From Sedimentisphaerales bacterium (GTDB lineage Bacteria > Planctomycetota > Phycisphaerae > Sedimentisphaerales > SG8-4), in NCBI GenBank assembly GCA_016928975.1, contig JAFGJR010000285.1, forward strand, positions 1 to 10,766: DNA of 10,766 nucleotides, given 5' to 3'. Below are positions 5,073-10,766 of the stretch, in pieces. Made by a program: the position numbers and the translations under genes. Under the pieces are notes generated by a model. It had not been told where the DNA came from. It ran no database searches and worked only from the letters and a program-made list of their open reading frames with translations. Position 1 is the first letter of the stretch; each line of letters begins with the position of its first letter.

Positions 5073-7301
5073 TTACAATCCGCATTCCTGTCGCTGCCTC
5101 CGCCCCATCTCCCTCAGCAGCTCGATCACTTCCACGAAACTCCCAAGGTTGAACCTTGCGCAGGAATGCCGATCGCCGATCTTGATTGAACAGGCGGTGT
5201 CGGGCAGAGCCCGAAAGAGGTCTTCATCCGTCCAGTCGTCGCCGATCGCCAGCACGAAGTCGTCCGAATGGTCCTTCGGTAGAAACGCCGTCGCGGCGGA
5301 ACCTTTGCTAACGCCCCCGCTTCGGACTTCCACCACTTTGCTCCCCTGGAGAACCTGGACGTCGACATTGGCCGTGAAATTGACCAGCGTGTCCACCAGG
5401 TCCTTGACGCAAACCGAAGCAAGCTCCGGGTCCGCGCGACGATAGTGCCAAACAACGGAGCATTGCTTCTCCTCGACAAATGCGCCGAGGAGTCTGTCCG
5501 CATAGGTCTGGAGAATCGGCAGGACGGCAGACTTCCAGCCGCTCTCCAGCGACCTGGTCAGTTGCCAGTCCCCATCTTTGGTTCTGATCCACGCCCCGTG
5601 CTCCGCCACCAATGCCACACTGAGGTCCTCAAACCAGTCCTGCATCGTGTCCTTATCACGGCCGCTCACCAGCACGATGTCGTTGCTGACGTTCTGCGAG
5701 AAATCCTGTAGAAGGGTCAAGAGGTCCGGCCCGGGCCGCGCGTCCTCCGGGGTATCCGTAAAAGGCGTGAGCGTGCCGTCATAATCGAGGAAGATCACGC
5801 GGTGCGAGGCTCGCACGAACTCGTCGATGAGTCGCTGCCTCGCCGCGGCGCCGAGCAATCTGGACCGCAAGCGCTCCTGCTCAATTTTGACAGCGGGCAA
5901 CTGGCTCAGAAAATCCTCCGCCCATCGGACCACGTCGTATTGCTGGAGACGGTCCTGCATGATCTCGTTGCACCGAATCTGTTCGGACTCAGGCATTTCC
6001 AGCGCCGTCTTCACACCCGCTGCAATTTCCTCGGCGTTGTTGGGGCTGACAATCACAGCCTCGCATAGCTCCTTCGCGGCGCCTGTCGTCTCACTGAGGA
6101 CCAGGACGCCGGTCTTGTCCGTCCGGCTGGCCACGTATTCCTTGGCCACAAGGTTCATTCCATCGCGCAGAGGCGTGATCAGGGCCACGTGACTGGCGGC
6201 ATACAAGGAAACCAGCGGCTCGAACGGCAGGAACCGATACTGGTACAGCACCGGCGCCCAGCCGACCGTGCTGAACCTGCCGTTGATCTTCCCAACGTAT
6301 TCGTCGATCCGCTTCTTGATCTGCTGGTACTGATCGACGCCCACGCGAGACGGCACGACCACCAGCACCAGAATGACCTTCTTATGCCATTGCGGGTTCT
6401 TCTCCAGAAACCGCTCGTACCCTTGCAGGCGATTGAGGATGCCTTTCGTGTAGTCCAGGCGGTCCACGGACAGCACGACCTTGAAGCCCTTGAGCGTCTC
6501 CCACGAGACCTCGTCCGTCGGACACTCGCCCGGATGGGCGGCTGCGGCGTGGAACTTCCGGAAGTCAATGCCCATCGGAAACGTATCCGCCTTGACGAGG
6601 TGACTCGGCAGCAGGATGCTGCCCGTGTGGTGCTCGTGACCCAGAACGCGCAGCACGCAACGCAGGAAGTACTCCGTGTAATCGTAGGCGTGAAAGCCGA
6701 TCAGATCCGCTCCCAGCAGTCCCTCCAGAATCTCCGTGCGCCAGGCCATCGGAAGCTGCCGAAACATCTCAAAACAGGGAAACGGGATGTGCAGGAAGAA
6801 ACCGATCCGGGCCGACGGGTTCCTGTCCCGCAACAGCTTCGGGAGCAGCATCAGGTGGTAGTCGTGAATCCACACCAGGTCGTCCGGCCGCATGACTCGC
6901 GCGACCACCTCGCAGAAGATGCGGTTGACCGCCTGATAGTGGGCATAGAGACCTTCCTCGTACACCGCATACGACGGAAAATAGTGAAACAAGGGCCAAA
7001 TCGTCTTGTTACAGAAGCCGTGGTAGAACTTGTCCATGGCGTTCTCCGACAGGAAGACCGGGTGCGCGTTGAACTTCGCGAGCGCCTCGGTCACGACGGT
7101 CCGCTTGGCAGGGTCTTCGATGGACACTCCCGGCCAGCCGATCCATTCGTACTCCGGCTTGACGAACGAGGAGCTTCTCAGGGAATCAAGGTAGGCGCTG
7201 ATCCCGGAAACCAGGCCCCCCGCGCCCTCGCGGAACACGATTTGGCCATTCTCCTCGGCCGCCACGACCGGCAGTCTGTTCGACACAACCAGCAATCTCA
7301 T
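5073..7301 (-). CDS. otsA: Bifunctional trehalose-6-phosphate synthase / trehalose-6-phosphate phosphatase
   Basis: The 742-residue fusion makes trehalose in two cytoplasmic steps: glucosyl transfer from UDP-glucose to glucose-6-phosphate, then dephosphorylation. The GT20 synthase domain (1 to about 470) shows SNRLPVV with Arg9, EGAGGLVSGI (25-34), WIGWPG (53-58), IHDYH with His146 and Asp147, LHIPFP, and RLDYTKG with Arg281 and Lys286 (counterparts of E. coli OtsA Arg262/Lys267). ALITPLRDGMNLVAKEY is the nucleotide-sugar binding segment. The HAD phosphatase domain (about 495-742) has DYDGTLTPF with nucleophile Asp506 and Asp508, VSGRD, and GDDWTDED (from 687). All key residues are present. 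The start at 7301 fits the family N-terminus exactly and has AAGGA with a 7-base spacer. The upstream ATG at 7490 would add residues encoded by the promoter and a repeat and is rejected. The OtsB-like half justifies calling it an otsA-otsB fusion. Confidence 0.96.
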   Translation of the reverse strand: MRLLVVSNRLPVVAAEENGQIVFREGAGGLVSGISAYLDSLRSSSFVKPEYEWIGWPGVSIEDPAKRTVVTEALAKFNAHPVFLSENAMDKFYHGFCNKTIWPLFHYFPSYAVYEEGLYAHYQAVNRIFCEVVARVMRPDDLVWIHDYHLMLLPKLLRDRNPSARIGFFLHIPFPCFEMFRQLPMAWRTEILEGLLGADLIGFHAYDYTEYFLRCVLRVLGHEHHTGSILLPSHLVKADTFPMGIDFRKFHAAAAHPGECPTDEVSWETLKGFKVVLSVDRLDYTKGILNRLQGYERFLEKNPQWHKKVILVLVVVPSRVGVDQYQQIKKRIDEYVGKINGRFSTVGWAPVLYQYRFLPFEPLVSLYAASHVALITPLRDGMNLVAKEYVASRTDKTGVLVLSETTGAAKELCEAVIVSPNNAEEIAAGVKTALEMPESEQIRCNEIMQDRLQQYDVVRWAEDFLSQLPAVKIEQERLRSRLLGAAARQRLIDEFVRASHRVIFLDYDGTLTPFTDTPEDARPGPDLLTLLQDFSQNVSNDIVLVSGRDKDTMQDWFEDLSVALVAEHGAWIRTKDGDWQLTRSLESGWKSAVLPILQTYADRLLGAFVEEKQCSVVWHYRRADPELASVCVKDLVDTLVNFTANVDVQVLQGSKVVEVRSGGVSKGSAATAFLPKDHSDDFVLAIGDDWTDEDLFRALPDTACSIKIGDRHSCARFNLGSFVEVIELLREMGRRQRQECGL

Positions 7302-7341
7302 GGCGCTGTCCTTTCTGCGAGTTTCCCCGTCGCGAGATGGT

Positions 7342-7370
7342 ATTTTACCTCGCGTCGGCATTTCTGGCAA
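7342..7370 (-). promoter_or_regulatory. Promoter of the trehalose synthase/phosphatase gene, with dyad over the -10 box
   Basis: On the - strand, TTGCCA (7370-7365) and TAAAAT (7347-7342) are separated by exactly 17 bases, giving a start near 7335 and a leader of about 34 bases. The -10 box lies between the arms of a perfect 6-bp inverted repeat CGCGAG/CTCGCG (7331-7336 and 7349-7354), a plausible operator. The binding protein is unknown. The promoter is between the repeat element and the gene, so the gene can be expressed independently of pgeF. Confidence 0.6.
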
Positions 7371-7396
7371 CCGTCCCGTCCATAGAATCGGCTCTA

Positions 7397-7463
7397 CTGG
7401 AGTTCTGCAGAATGCACATTGGGCCCATATTCTTCCAGGAAATCGCATTCTGCAAAACTCCAG
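7397..7463. repeat. 67-bp inverted-repeat hairpin element, relative of the element at 704-875
   Basis: The 19-base arms 7397-7415 and 7445-7463 are reverse complements with one mismatch, enclosing a 29-base loop that contains the palindrome TGGGCCCA (7420-7427). Positions 7400-7444 align without gaps to the - strand of 875-831 at 36 of 45 bases. The shared blocks are GAGTTCTGCA, TTGGGC, ATATT and AGGAAATC. It lies 4 bases after the pgeF stop codon on the - strand and upstream of the trehalose promoter. It has no T-run, so it is not a classical terminator, though it could stabilise the pgeF transcript end. Confidence 0.8.
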
Positions 7464-7467
7464 CTCC

Positions 7468-8244
7468 TTACAAAGAGCAGGGCCAGCCAATCACGGCCGC
7501 GAACCGACCGGCGGTGTCGCCCTCGCGCCGGTAGCTGGGGAAAAGATCGTCGCGACACAACGTGCAAATGCCCGCGACGTGGATGAATCGGCTCGGGATA
7601 CCAGCGCGGGCCAGGGCGCAGGCGTTTGCCCGCCACAGGTCGAGGCAGTACTTCCCCGCCGAGCTCGATTGAAAGAAGGCCGCCGCGTGCGGGCCGATCC
7701 CATCGAGGGCGGCGCCACGGACTTCGTCGCCCACCTCATAGCACTCCGGACCGGCAGACGGCCCGATACACGCCACCAAGTCGGCTGGATCGCAACCCAT
7801 ATCGATCATCCGGCGCACGACCGCCGGTACGATCCCCGCCACAGTCGCGCGCCACGAGGCGTGGGCGAATCCCGCCGCGCGCCCGCGCCGGTCAGCGATC
7901 AGCACGATAGGACAGTCGGCGCTTCTGCCCATCAAGACCAGCCCTCTGGCCGGGGTCACCAAGCCATCGGCGCATCCGGCACAGCCGCCACGCTCGCAGA
8001 CAAGCGCATCGCCCCCATGCACCTGTTCCAGGAACGCGGCGTCCTCGAAGCCAAGCACCTGTGCGATCTGTCGCCCCGCGGTGGCAGGGTCCTGGCGGAT
8101 TTGGTGCACATCCGGCCCCTGTCGTGTCGTCACCAGATGAGCCACGCGGATCGCCTCCAACGCACGGAACCGGCCGACCACCCACCCATTCGGCAGCCCC
8201 TCCAATCGAAGCTCGTCCGTGAAGCCTGTCTGACGATCCGTCAT
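7468..8244 (-). CDS. pgeF: PgeF/YfiH family protein (peptidoglycan editing factor, formerly polyphenol oxidase or laccase domain)
   Basis: The family is a zinc-dependent cytoplasmic enzyme. In E. coli it prevents misincorporation of Ser for Ala in peptidoglycan precursors; relatives show purine nucleoside phosphorylase and adenosine deaminase activity. The 258-residue length is normal. The metal ligands are present: His76 in QVHGG, Cys111 in ADCPIVLIAD, His128 in HASWRATVAGIV. Further family motifs are IGPSAGPECYEVGDEV and, near the C-terminus, CTLCRDDLFPSYRREGDTAGR. An extra cysteine cluster (Cys83, Cys88, Cys91) sits in the loop before DGLVT. The ATG at 8244 has only a GGGGG stretch a few bases upstream as ribosome-binding site. 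It lies downstream of mgtE and the small ORF on the same strand. Confidence 0.92.
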   Translation of the reverse strand: MTDRQTGFTDELRLEGLPNGWVVGRFRALEAIRVAHLVTTRQGPDVHQIRQDPATAGRQIAQVLGFEDAAFLEQVHGGDALVCERGGCAGCADGLVTPARGLVLMGRSADCPIVLIADRRGRAAGFAHASWRATVAGIVPAVVRRMIDMGCDPADLVACIGPSAGPECYEVGDEVRGAALDGIGPHAAAFFQSSSAGKYCLDLWRANACALARAGIPSRFIHVAGICTLCRDDLFPSYRREGDTAGRFAAVIGWPCSL

Positions 8245-8273
8245 CTCGAAACCCCCAGTGTCGTCACCCGGAA

Positions 8274-8501
8274 TTACACTATCCCACCCACGGTACCGGA
8301 TCGGACGCGGACAGTCAACCGACCATTGCGACGAACACCTGCTGCATGCAGACGCGCTCTATGGGAGGGCTCGACTGGTCGTTGGCTGTCCTGTTCGAGG
8401 CGACGGTAGTGGTGACAGAACCGGCAGTACTGCCGGCCGAAAGAGACCGGGCACCAGAAGGCCGTGTGATGGCGGATCACACGCACGCGGTGTCTGGTCA
8501 C
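8274..8501 (-). CDS. Possible small Cys/His-rich protein (zinc-binding-like), function unknown
   Basis: This 75-codon ORF begins with GTG, preceded by AGAGG with a 7-base spacer, and starts 22 bases after the mgtE stop on the same strand. The segment HHTAFWCPVSFGRQYCRFCH (11-30, followed by His31) has Cys17, Cys26 and Cys29 plus clustered His, spaced as a small zinc-binding site might be. The C-terminal half is Arg-rich and unstructured-looking. In favour: ribosome-binding site, operon-like position, and otherwise empty 279-base gap. Against: short length, high Arg content common in shadow ORFs of GC-rich DNA, and no recognised family. It encodes a 16-base perfect palindrome (8421-8436) across GRQYCR. 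Confidence 0.35.
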   Translation of the reverse strand: MTRHRVRVIRHHTAFWCPVSFGRQYCRFCHHYRRLEQDSQRPVEPSHRARLHAAGVRRNGRLTVRVRSGTVGGIV

Positions 8502-8523
8502 GCAGCGACCTCTTGCGAGTGCG

Positions 8524-9906
8524 CTATCCAGCCACCAGTCTCGGCAGGACTCTTGTGGCGAGGCTCAAGACCAGAAAGAAGCCGCACGTATCGGTAACGG
8601 TCGTCAGGATAGGCCCTGAAAGCAGCGCCGGATCCACCTTGGCGCGCCGCAGCAGCAGCGGAAGGACACCGCCCAGGCAAACGGAAATCAGCGTATTGAC
8701 CGCCAAGGCAACACCGACGACGAGCCCCAGGTACAGATTGCCCTTCCAGAGCACCGCGACCGCTGCCAGGAGAATGCCCAGTCCCAGACCGTTGAAGAGT
8801 CCCACGCCCGCCTCCTTGCGCAGCACGCGGATGACCTCGCGAGGCCGAATGAGCCCCATGGCCAGCTCGCGAATGCTCACGGCGACCGCCTGTCCGCCGG
8901 AACAGCCGCTCATGTCGCTGATGATCGGCAGGAACACGGCCAGCGCCACGGCGGCCTGGATCGTGTCCTGATAGAAGGCAATGATGCTCGCCGCAATCAC
9001 GTTGAGCACGATGTTGATGCTCAGCCAGGAGGCACGTCGTCCCGCGCGCACATGCAGGGGCATGGTGCGGAGCTCCTCTCCCGCCACGATGCCGCTGACC
9101 CGCAGAAATGTCCGATTGGCGCGTTTGCCGACGGCGTCTTCCACATCTTCGGGCAGGACCACGCCCACCAGGCGGCCCGCCGTGTTCGTGACGGGTACCC
9201 CGAGCAGATGATGCTCATCAAAAAACGCCTCCAACTCCTCCAGCGGTGTGCCCGTCTGAACCGCCAACGGCGTGGAGACCATGATTTCTTCGAGCCTGGC
9301 GGCATGCGGCGCGAAGATCAGATCGTGCGACCGCAGTACTCCGGTCAGCCTCCCGGCCTCGTCGGTGACGAAGACGTACTGCAGGTCGTAGTCAGCGTAC
9401 CGGTCGCGATTCGTCGACAGGTCTTTCAGCACGTCGGTGACACGCACCGTCTGCGGATATGCCAGGTACTCGGTCGACATCAAGCCGCCGGCGCTGTCGG
9501 GTTTGTACGTGAGCAGTAGCCTCGCAGCGGCGGCTTCGTCGGGTGCCATGCGGTCCATGACGGCTTCTGCCGCAACTGCATCCATCTCGCCGAGCAGATC
9601 GGCCTGCTCGTCGCTGGGAAGCTCATCCACGATGGCGGCGGCCGTGTCCGGTGACAGATCCTCCATGACATCGGCCACCAGCTCTTCGCCGACCTCTCGG
9701 ACCACGTCGGCCGCCTCTCGCGGCTCCAATATGCCCAGCAGGCGGTGCTGATCCTTCGGGTCCAGCCGGAGGACCGTGCGGGCCAGCTCGCCGGGCCCCA
9801 GCGACTTGAGCAGGACACTCACCTCCTCCTCGTTCGACCGCCGCAGAAGCTCGGCCAAATCCTCCCAGGGCTCCTCTGTCTCTCTACGCTCCCTGTCTTC
9901 CACCAT
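8524..9906 (-). CDS. mgtE: Magnesium transporter MgtE
   Basis: MgtE is a dimeric inner-membrane Mg2+ channel gated by cytoplasmic Mg2+. The 460-residue product has the three expected parts. The N-terminal helical Mg2+-sensing domain (about 15-135) contains repeated acidic helices such as LPSDEQADLLGEMD. Two CBS domains follow (about 140-265; YLAYPQTVRV, DYDLQYVFVTDEAGRLTGVL, LLGVPVTNTAGRLVGVV). The membrane domain with five hydrophobic segments is about 290-460. The pore-lining segments carry DMSGCSGGQ and, in the last helix, SGPILTTVTDTCG; Asp439 corresponds by position to the selectivity Asp432 of Thermus MgtE. GCSGGQ is a variant of the commoner GNAGxQ. The start at 9906 has AAGGGG 6 bases upstream. 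A C-terminal VAG ends the protein cleanly before the small ORF. Confidence 0.95.
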   Translation of the reverse strand: MVEDRERRETEEPWEDLAELLRRSNEEEVSVLLKSLGPGELARTVLRLDPKDQHRLLGILEPREAADVVREVGEELVADVMEDLSPDTAAAIVDELPSDEQADLLGEMDAVAAEAVMDRMAPDEAAAARLLLTYKPDSAGGLMSTEYLAYPQTVRVTDVLKDLSTNRDRYADYDLQYVFVTDEAGRLTGVLRSHDLIFAPHAARLEEIMVSTPLAVQTGTPLEELEAFFDEHHLLGVPVTNTAGRLVGVVLPEDVEDAVGKRANRTFLRVSGIVAGEELRTMPLHVRAGRRASWLSINIVLNVIAASIIAFYQDTIQAAVALAVFLPIISDMSGCSGGQAVAVSIRELAMGLIRPREVIRVLRKEAGVGLFNGLGLGILLAAVAVLWKGNLYLGLVVGVALAVNTLISVCLGGVLPLLLRRAKVDPALLSGPILTTVTDTCGFFLVLSLATRVLPRLVAG

Positions 9907-9957
9907 GGTGAACCCCTTGTCTTGAATCGAACCGTTTCACATCGCACTTGCCGCCCC

Positions 9958-9985
9958 ATTTTACCGTGCTGTGGCCCATATCATA
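9958..9985 (-). promoter_or_regulatory. Candidate promoter region of mgtE
   Basis: On the - strand, GGTAAAAT places TAAAAT at 9963-9958, about 50 bases before the start codon. The same octamer carries the -10 of the trehalose promoter. A second -10-like TATGAT is at 9985-9980. Neither has a convincing -35 at proper spacing, so this is only a likely location. Confidence 0.3.
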
Positions 9986-10027
9986 CCGGCGCGTGCACAC
10001 GTCCACCAGTCGCCACGCGATCGAACG

Positions 10028-10066
10028 AAAAAGGCCGGCTTGCAGAAGGCTTCTGCAAGCCGGCCT
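10028..10066 (-). terminator. Strong rho-independent terminator of the small secreted-protein gene
   Basis: Bases 10032-10048 and 10050-10066 are exact reverse complements around one central base, giving a stem of about 14-16 pairs with a small loop. On the - strand the stem is followed directly by five T (10032-10028). It lies about 40 bases after the stop codon of the gene at 10108-10473. The stem contains TTGCAGAAG and CTTCTGCAAG, the same word seen in the intergenic repeats. Confidence 0.8.
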
Positions 10067-10107
10067 GGTCACAACTCCTGCCACCGGACTGCCGGGCAGA
10101 CATCCCA

Positions 10108-10473
10108 TCAATTGACGCTTTGGCTCTGGTACGTCACAACCGACATGGTCTGGAACGACGCGCCCATCGAACCTGCGCCACCCGTGATGGATGTGGTCTG
10201 GATGCCCGTAACGCTCGTGGACTGCGTCATCGTATCTCCTGATGGGGTCGTCGTCGTTTGCGTCTTGTTGTAGCCGCCAGGGTTTGACTTGCCGGTGCTT
10301 CCCGGTCCCACGTTGACGGCTATCAGCCCCCAATTGCCAGCGGATACTTGTGTTTGGCTGTCTGCAGTGGTCTGTTGCCAATAAAACGGAAAGAACCACT
10401 TCAAGACGCCCGCAGAGGCAACTGACGATACGGCCAAGATCACGACTGCAATGAACAATATTCTCTTTCTCAT
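10108..10473 (-). CDS. Small secreted Ser/Thr/Gln-rich protein, function unknown
   Basis: The 121-residue product has a textbook signal peptide: MRKR, hydrophobic ILFIAVVILAV, then SSVASA with probable cleavage after Ala22. The mature part of about 100 residues starts GVLKWFFPFYWQQ. It continues as a low-complexity Thr/Ser/Gln/Gly sequence (TQTTTTPSGDTMTQ, TSVTGIQTTSITGG, VVTYQSQSVN) with no cysteine. Such composition suits a surface or extracellular structural protein that may form beta-strands, but no family is recognised. AGGAG lies 8 bases before the ATG at 10473 and a strong terminator follows the stop, so it is a monocistronic gene. Confidence 0.75.
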   Translation of the reverse strand: MRKRILFIAVVILAVSSVASAGVLKWFFPFYWQQTTADSQTQVSAGNWGLIAVNVGPGSTGKSNPGGYNKTQTTTTPSGDTMTQSTSVTGIQTTSITGGAGSMGASFQTMSVVTYQSQSVN

Positions 10474-10766
10474 CTCTCATTCTCCTTAACTCTCTCTCCC
10501 CATGAACATGTATCCGCGTGGAGCAGCTTCAGCGGTCTATCGCGCGAGCGGAAGATCCAGCGTCTTCGTCGGATAGGAGGGCGGGACTTCGTTACGTGTC
10601 CGAGATACGGCGCGACGAGCGATGCACGACAGAGCGGACGCCCGCTCCAAAGGTACAGAGGCGACGCCTGCACAAGGATGTGTGCACCTCCAACCTCCGA
10701 ACAAGGTTTCGCAGCCACCTTCTGCAACGCCGTCCATGACCTCCGGCCCCGCCTTCTTTTTTCAGA
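10474..10766. other. Right-edge stretch with no convincing gene
   Basis: Short ORFs exist on both strands but are Arg-rich, lack good start signals and resemble no family. A 6-bp hairpin TGCACA/TGTGCA lies at 10669-10674 with 10681-10686. TTCTGCA occurs at 10720-10726, and a run of six T at 10757-10762 reaches the window end. The upstream control region of the gene starting at 10473 must lie here, but I see no clear -35/-10 pair. Confidence 0.45.

Noticed and set aside
7302..7490. N-terminal extension of the trehalose enzyme to an ATG at 7490
   Set aside because: The extra residues are encoded by the promoter and the inverted-repeat element; the family N-terminus (MRLLVVSNRLPVV) begins at 7301 with its own ribosome-binding site.
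6189..8409. Long + strand open frames (6189-7385 and 7300-8409)
   Set aside because: Both lie opposite strongly supported - strand genes and have Arg/His/Gln-rich translations without recognisable motifs.
8421..8436. A 16-base perfect palindrome CCGGCAGTACTGCCGG as a regulatory operator
   Set aside because: It lies within the possible small ORF and far from any promoter-like sequence; in GC-rich DNA this could be coincidental.
10470..10739. Short ORFs on both strands at the right edge
   Set aside because: Arg-rich, no convincing ribosome-binding site (GGAGG is only 2 bases from the - strand ATG at 10737), and one overlaps the start of the secreted-protein gene.
1..10766. CRISPR array, IS element with transposase, prophage or toxin-antitoxin system
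   Set aside because: No regularly spaced repeats, transposase, integrase or phage genes, and no paired small toxin-antitoxin genes were seen.

Overview
The window reads as a chromosomal segment of a GC-rich bacterium, most likely a member of the Planctomycetota (Phycisphaerae-like). The main reason is the partial gene at the left edge. It ends in the beta-helix tail followed by a calcium-loop dockerin-like segment (DFNHDCKVDQAD) that is very common in secreted proteins of that group. The two different ClpP subunits in one operon, the fused trehalose synthase/phosphatase and several small signal-peptide proteins of unknown function fit the same picture. The lineage is an inference from protein style; no rRNA is present.

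Layout, left to right. Bases 3-299 are the end of a large secreted protein. A promoter (391-419) and tRNA-Gly(GCC) (438-509) follow. Next is a non-coding stretch (510-916) holding a possible small structured RNA with a terminator (about 570-689) and a striking 172-bp composite inverted repeat (704-875). On the + strand, tig (917-2446), clpP1 (2464-3114), clpP2 (3223-3861) and a predicted lipoprotein (3874-4518) form a probable protein quality-control operon. Everything after that is on the - strand: a 91-residue signal-peptide protein (4541-4816), a trehalose-6-phosphate synthase/phosphatase fusion (5073-7301) with its own clear promoter, pgeF (7468-8244), a possible small Cys/His-rich ORF (8274-8501), the Mg2+ transporter gene mgtE (8524-9906), and a small Ser/Thr/Gln-rich secreted protein (10108-10473) followed by a perfect hairpin terminator. 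The right edge (10474-10766) shows no convincing gene.

How the genes work together. Trigger factor, which binds nascent chains at the ribosome, and a hetero-ClpP protease core are co-transcribed, as in many bacteria, but no clpX lies in the window. One ClpP subunit has an intact Ser-His-Asp triad; the other has Asn in place of the Asp. The trehalose enzyme would make trehalose-6-phosphate and dephosphorylate it to trehalose, an osmoprotectant. PgeF and MgtE are housekeeping functions (peptidoglycan precursor proofreading and magnesium uptake).

The least explained signal is a family of intergenic inverted repeats. One half of the composite element before tig (831-875, read on the - strand) aligns without gaps at 36 of 45 positions with a simpler hairpin element located immediately after pgeF (7397-7463). 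Both carry the word TTCTGCA, which recurs in intergenic DNA throughout the window, including the terminator at 10028-10066. This looks like a lineage-specific dispersed palindromic repeat or structured RNA family.
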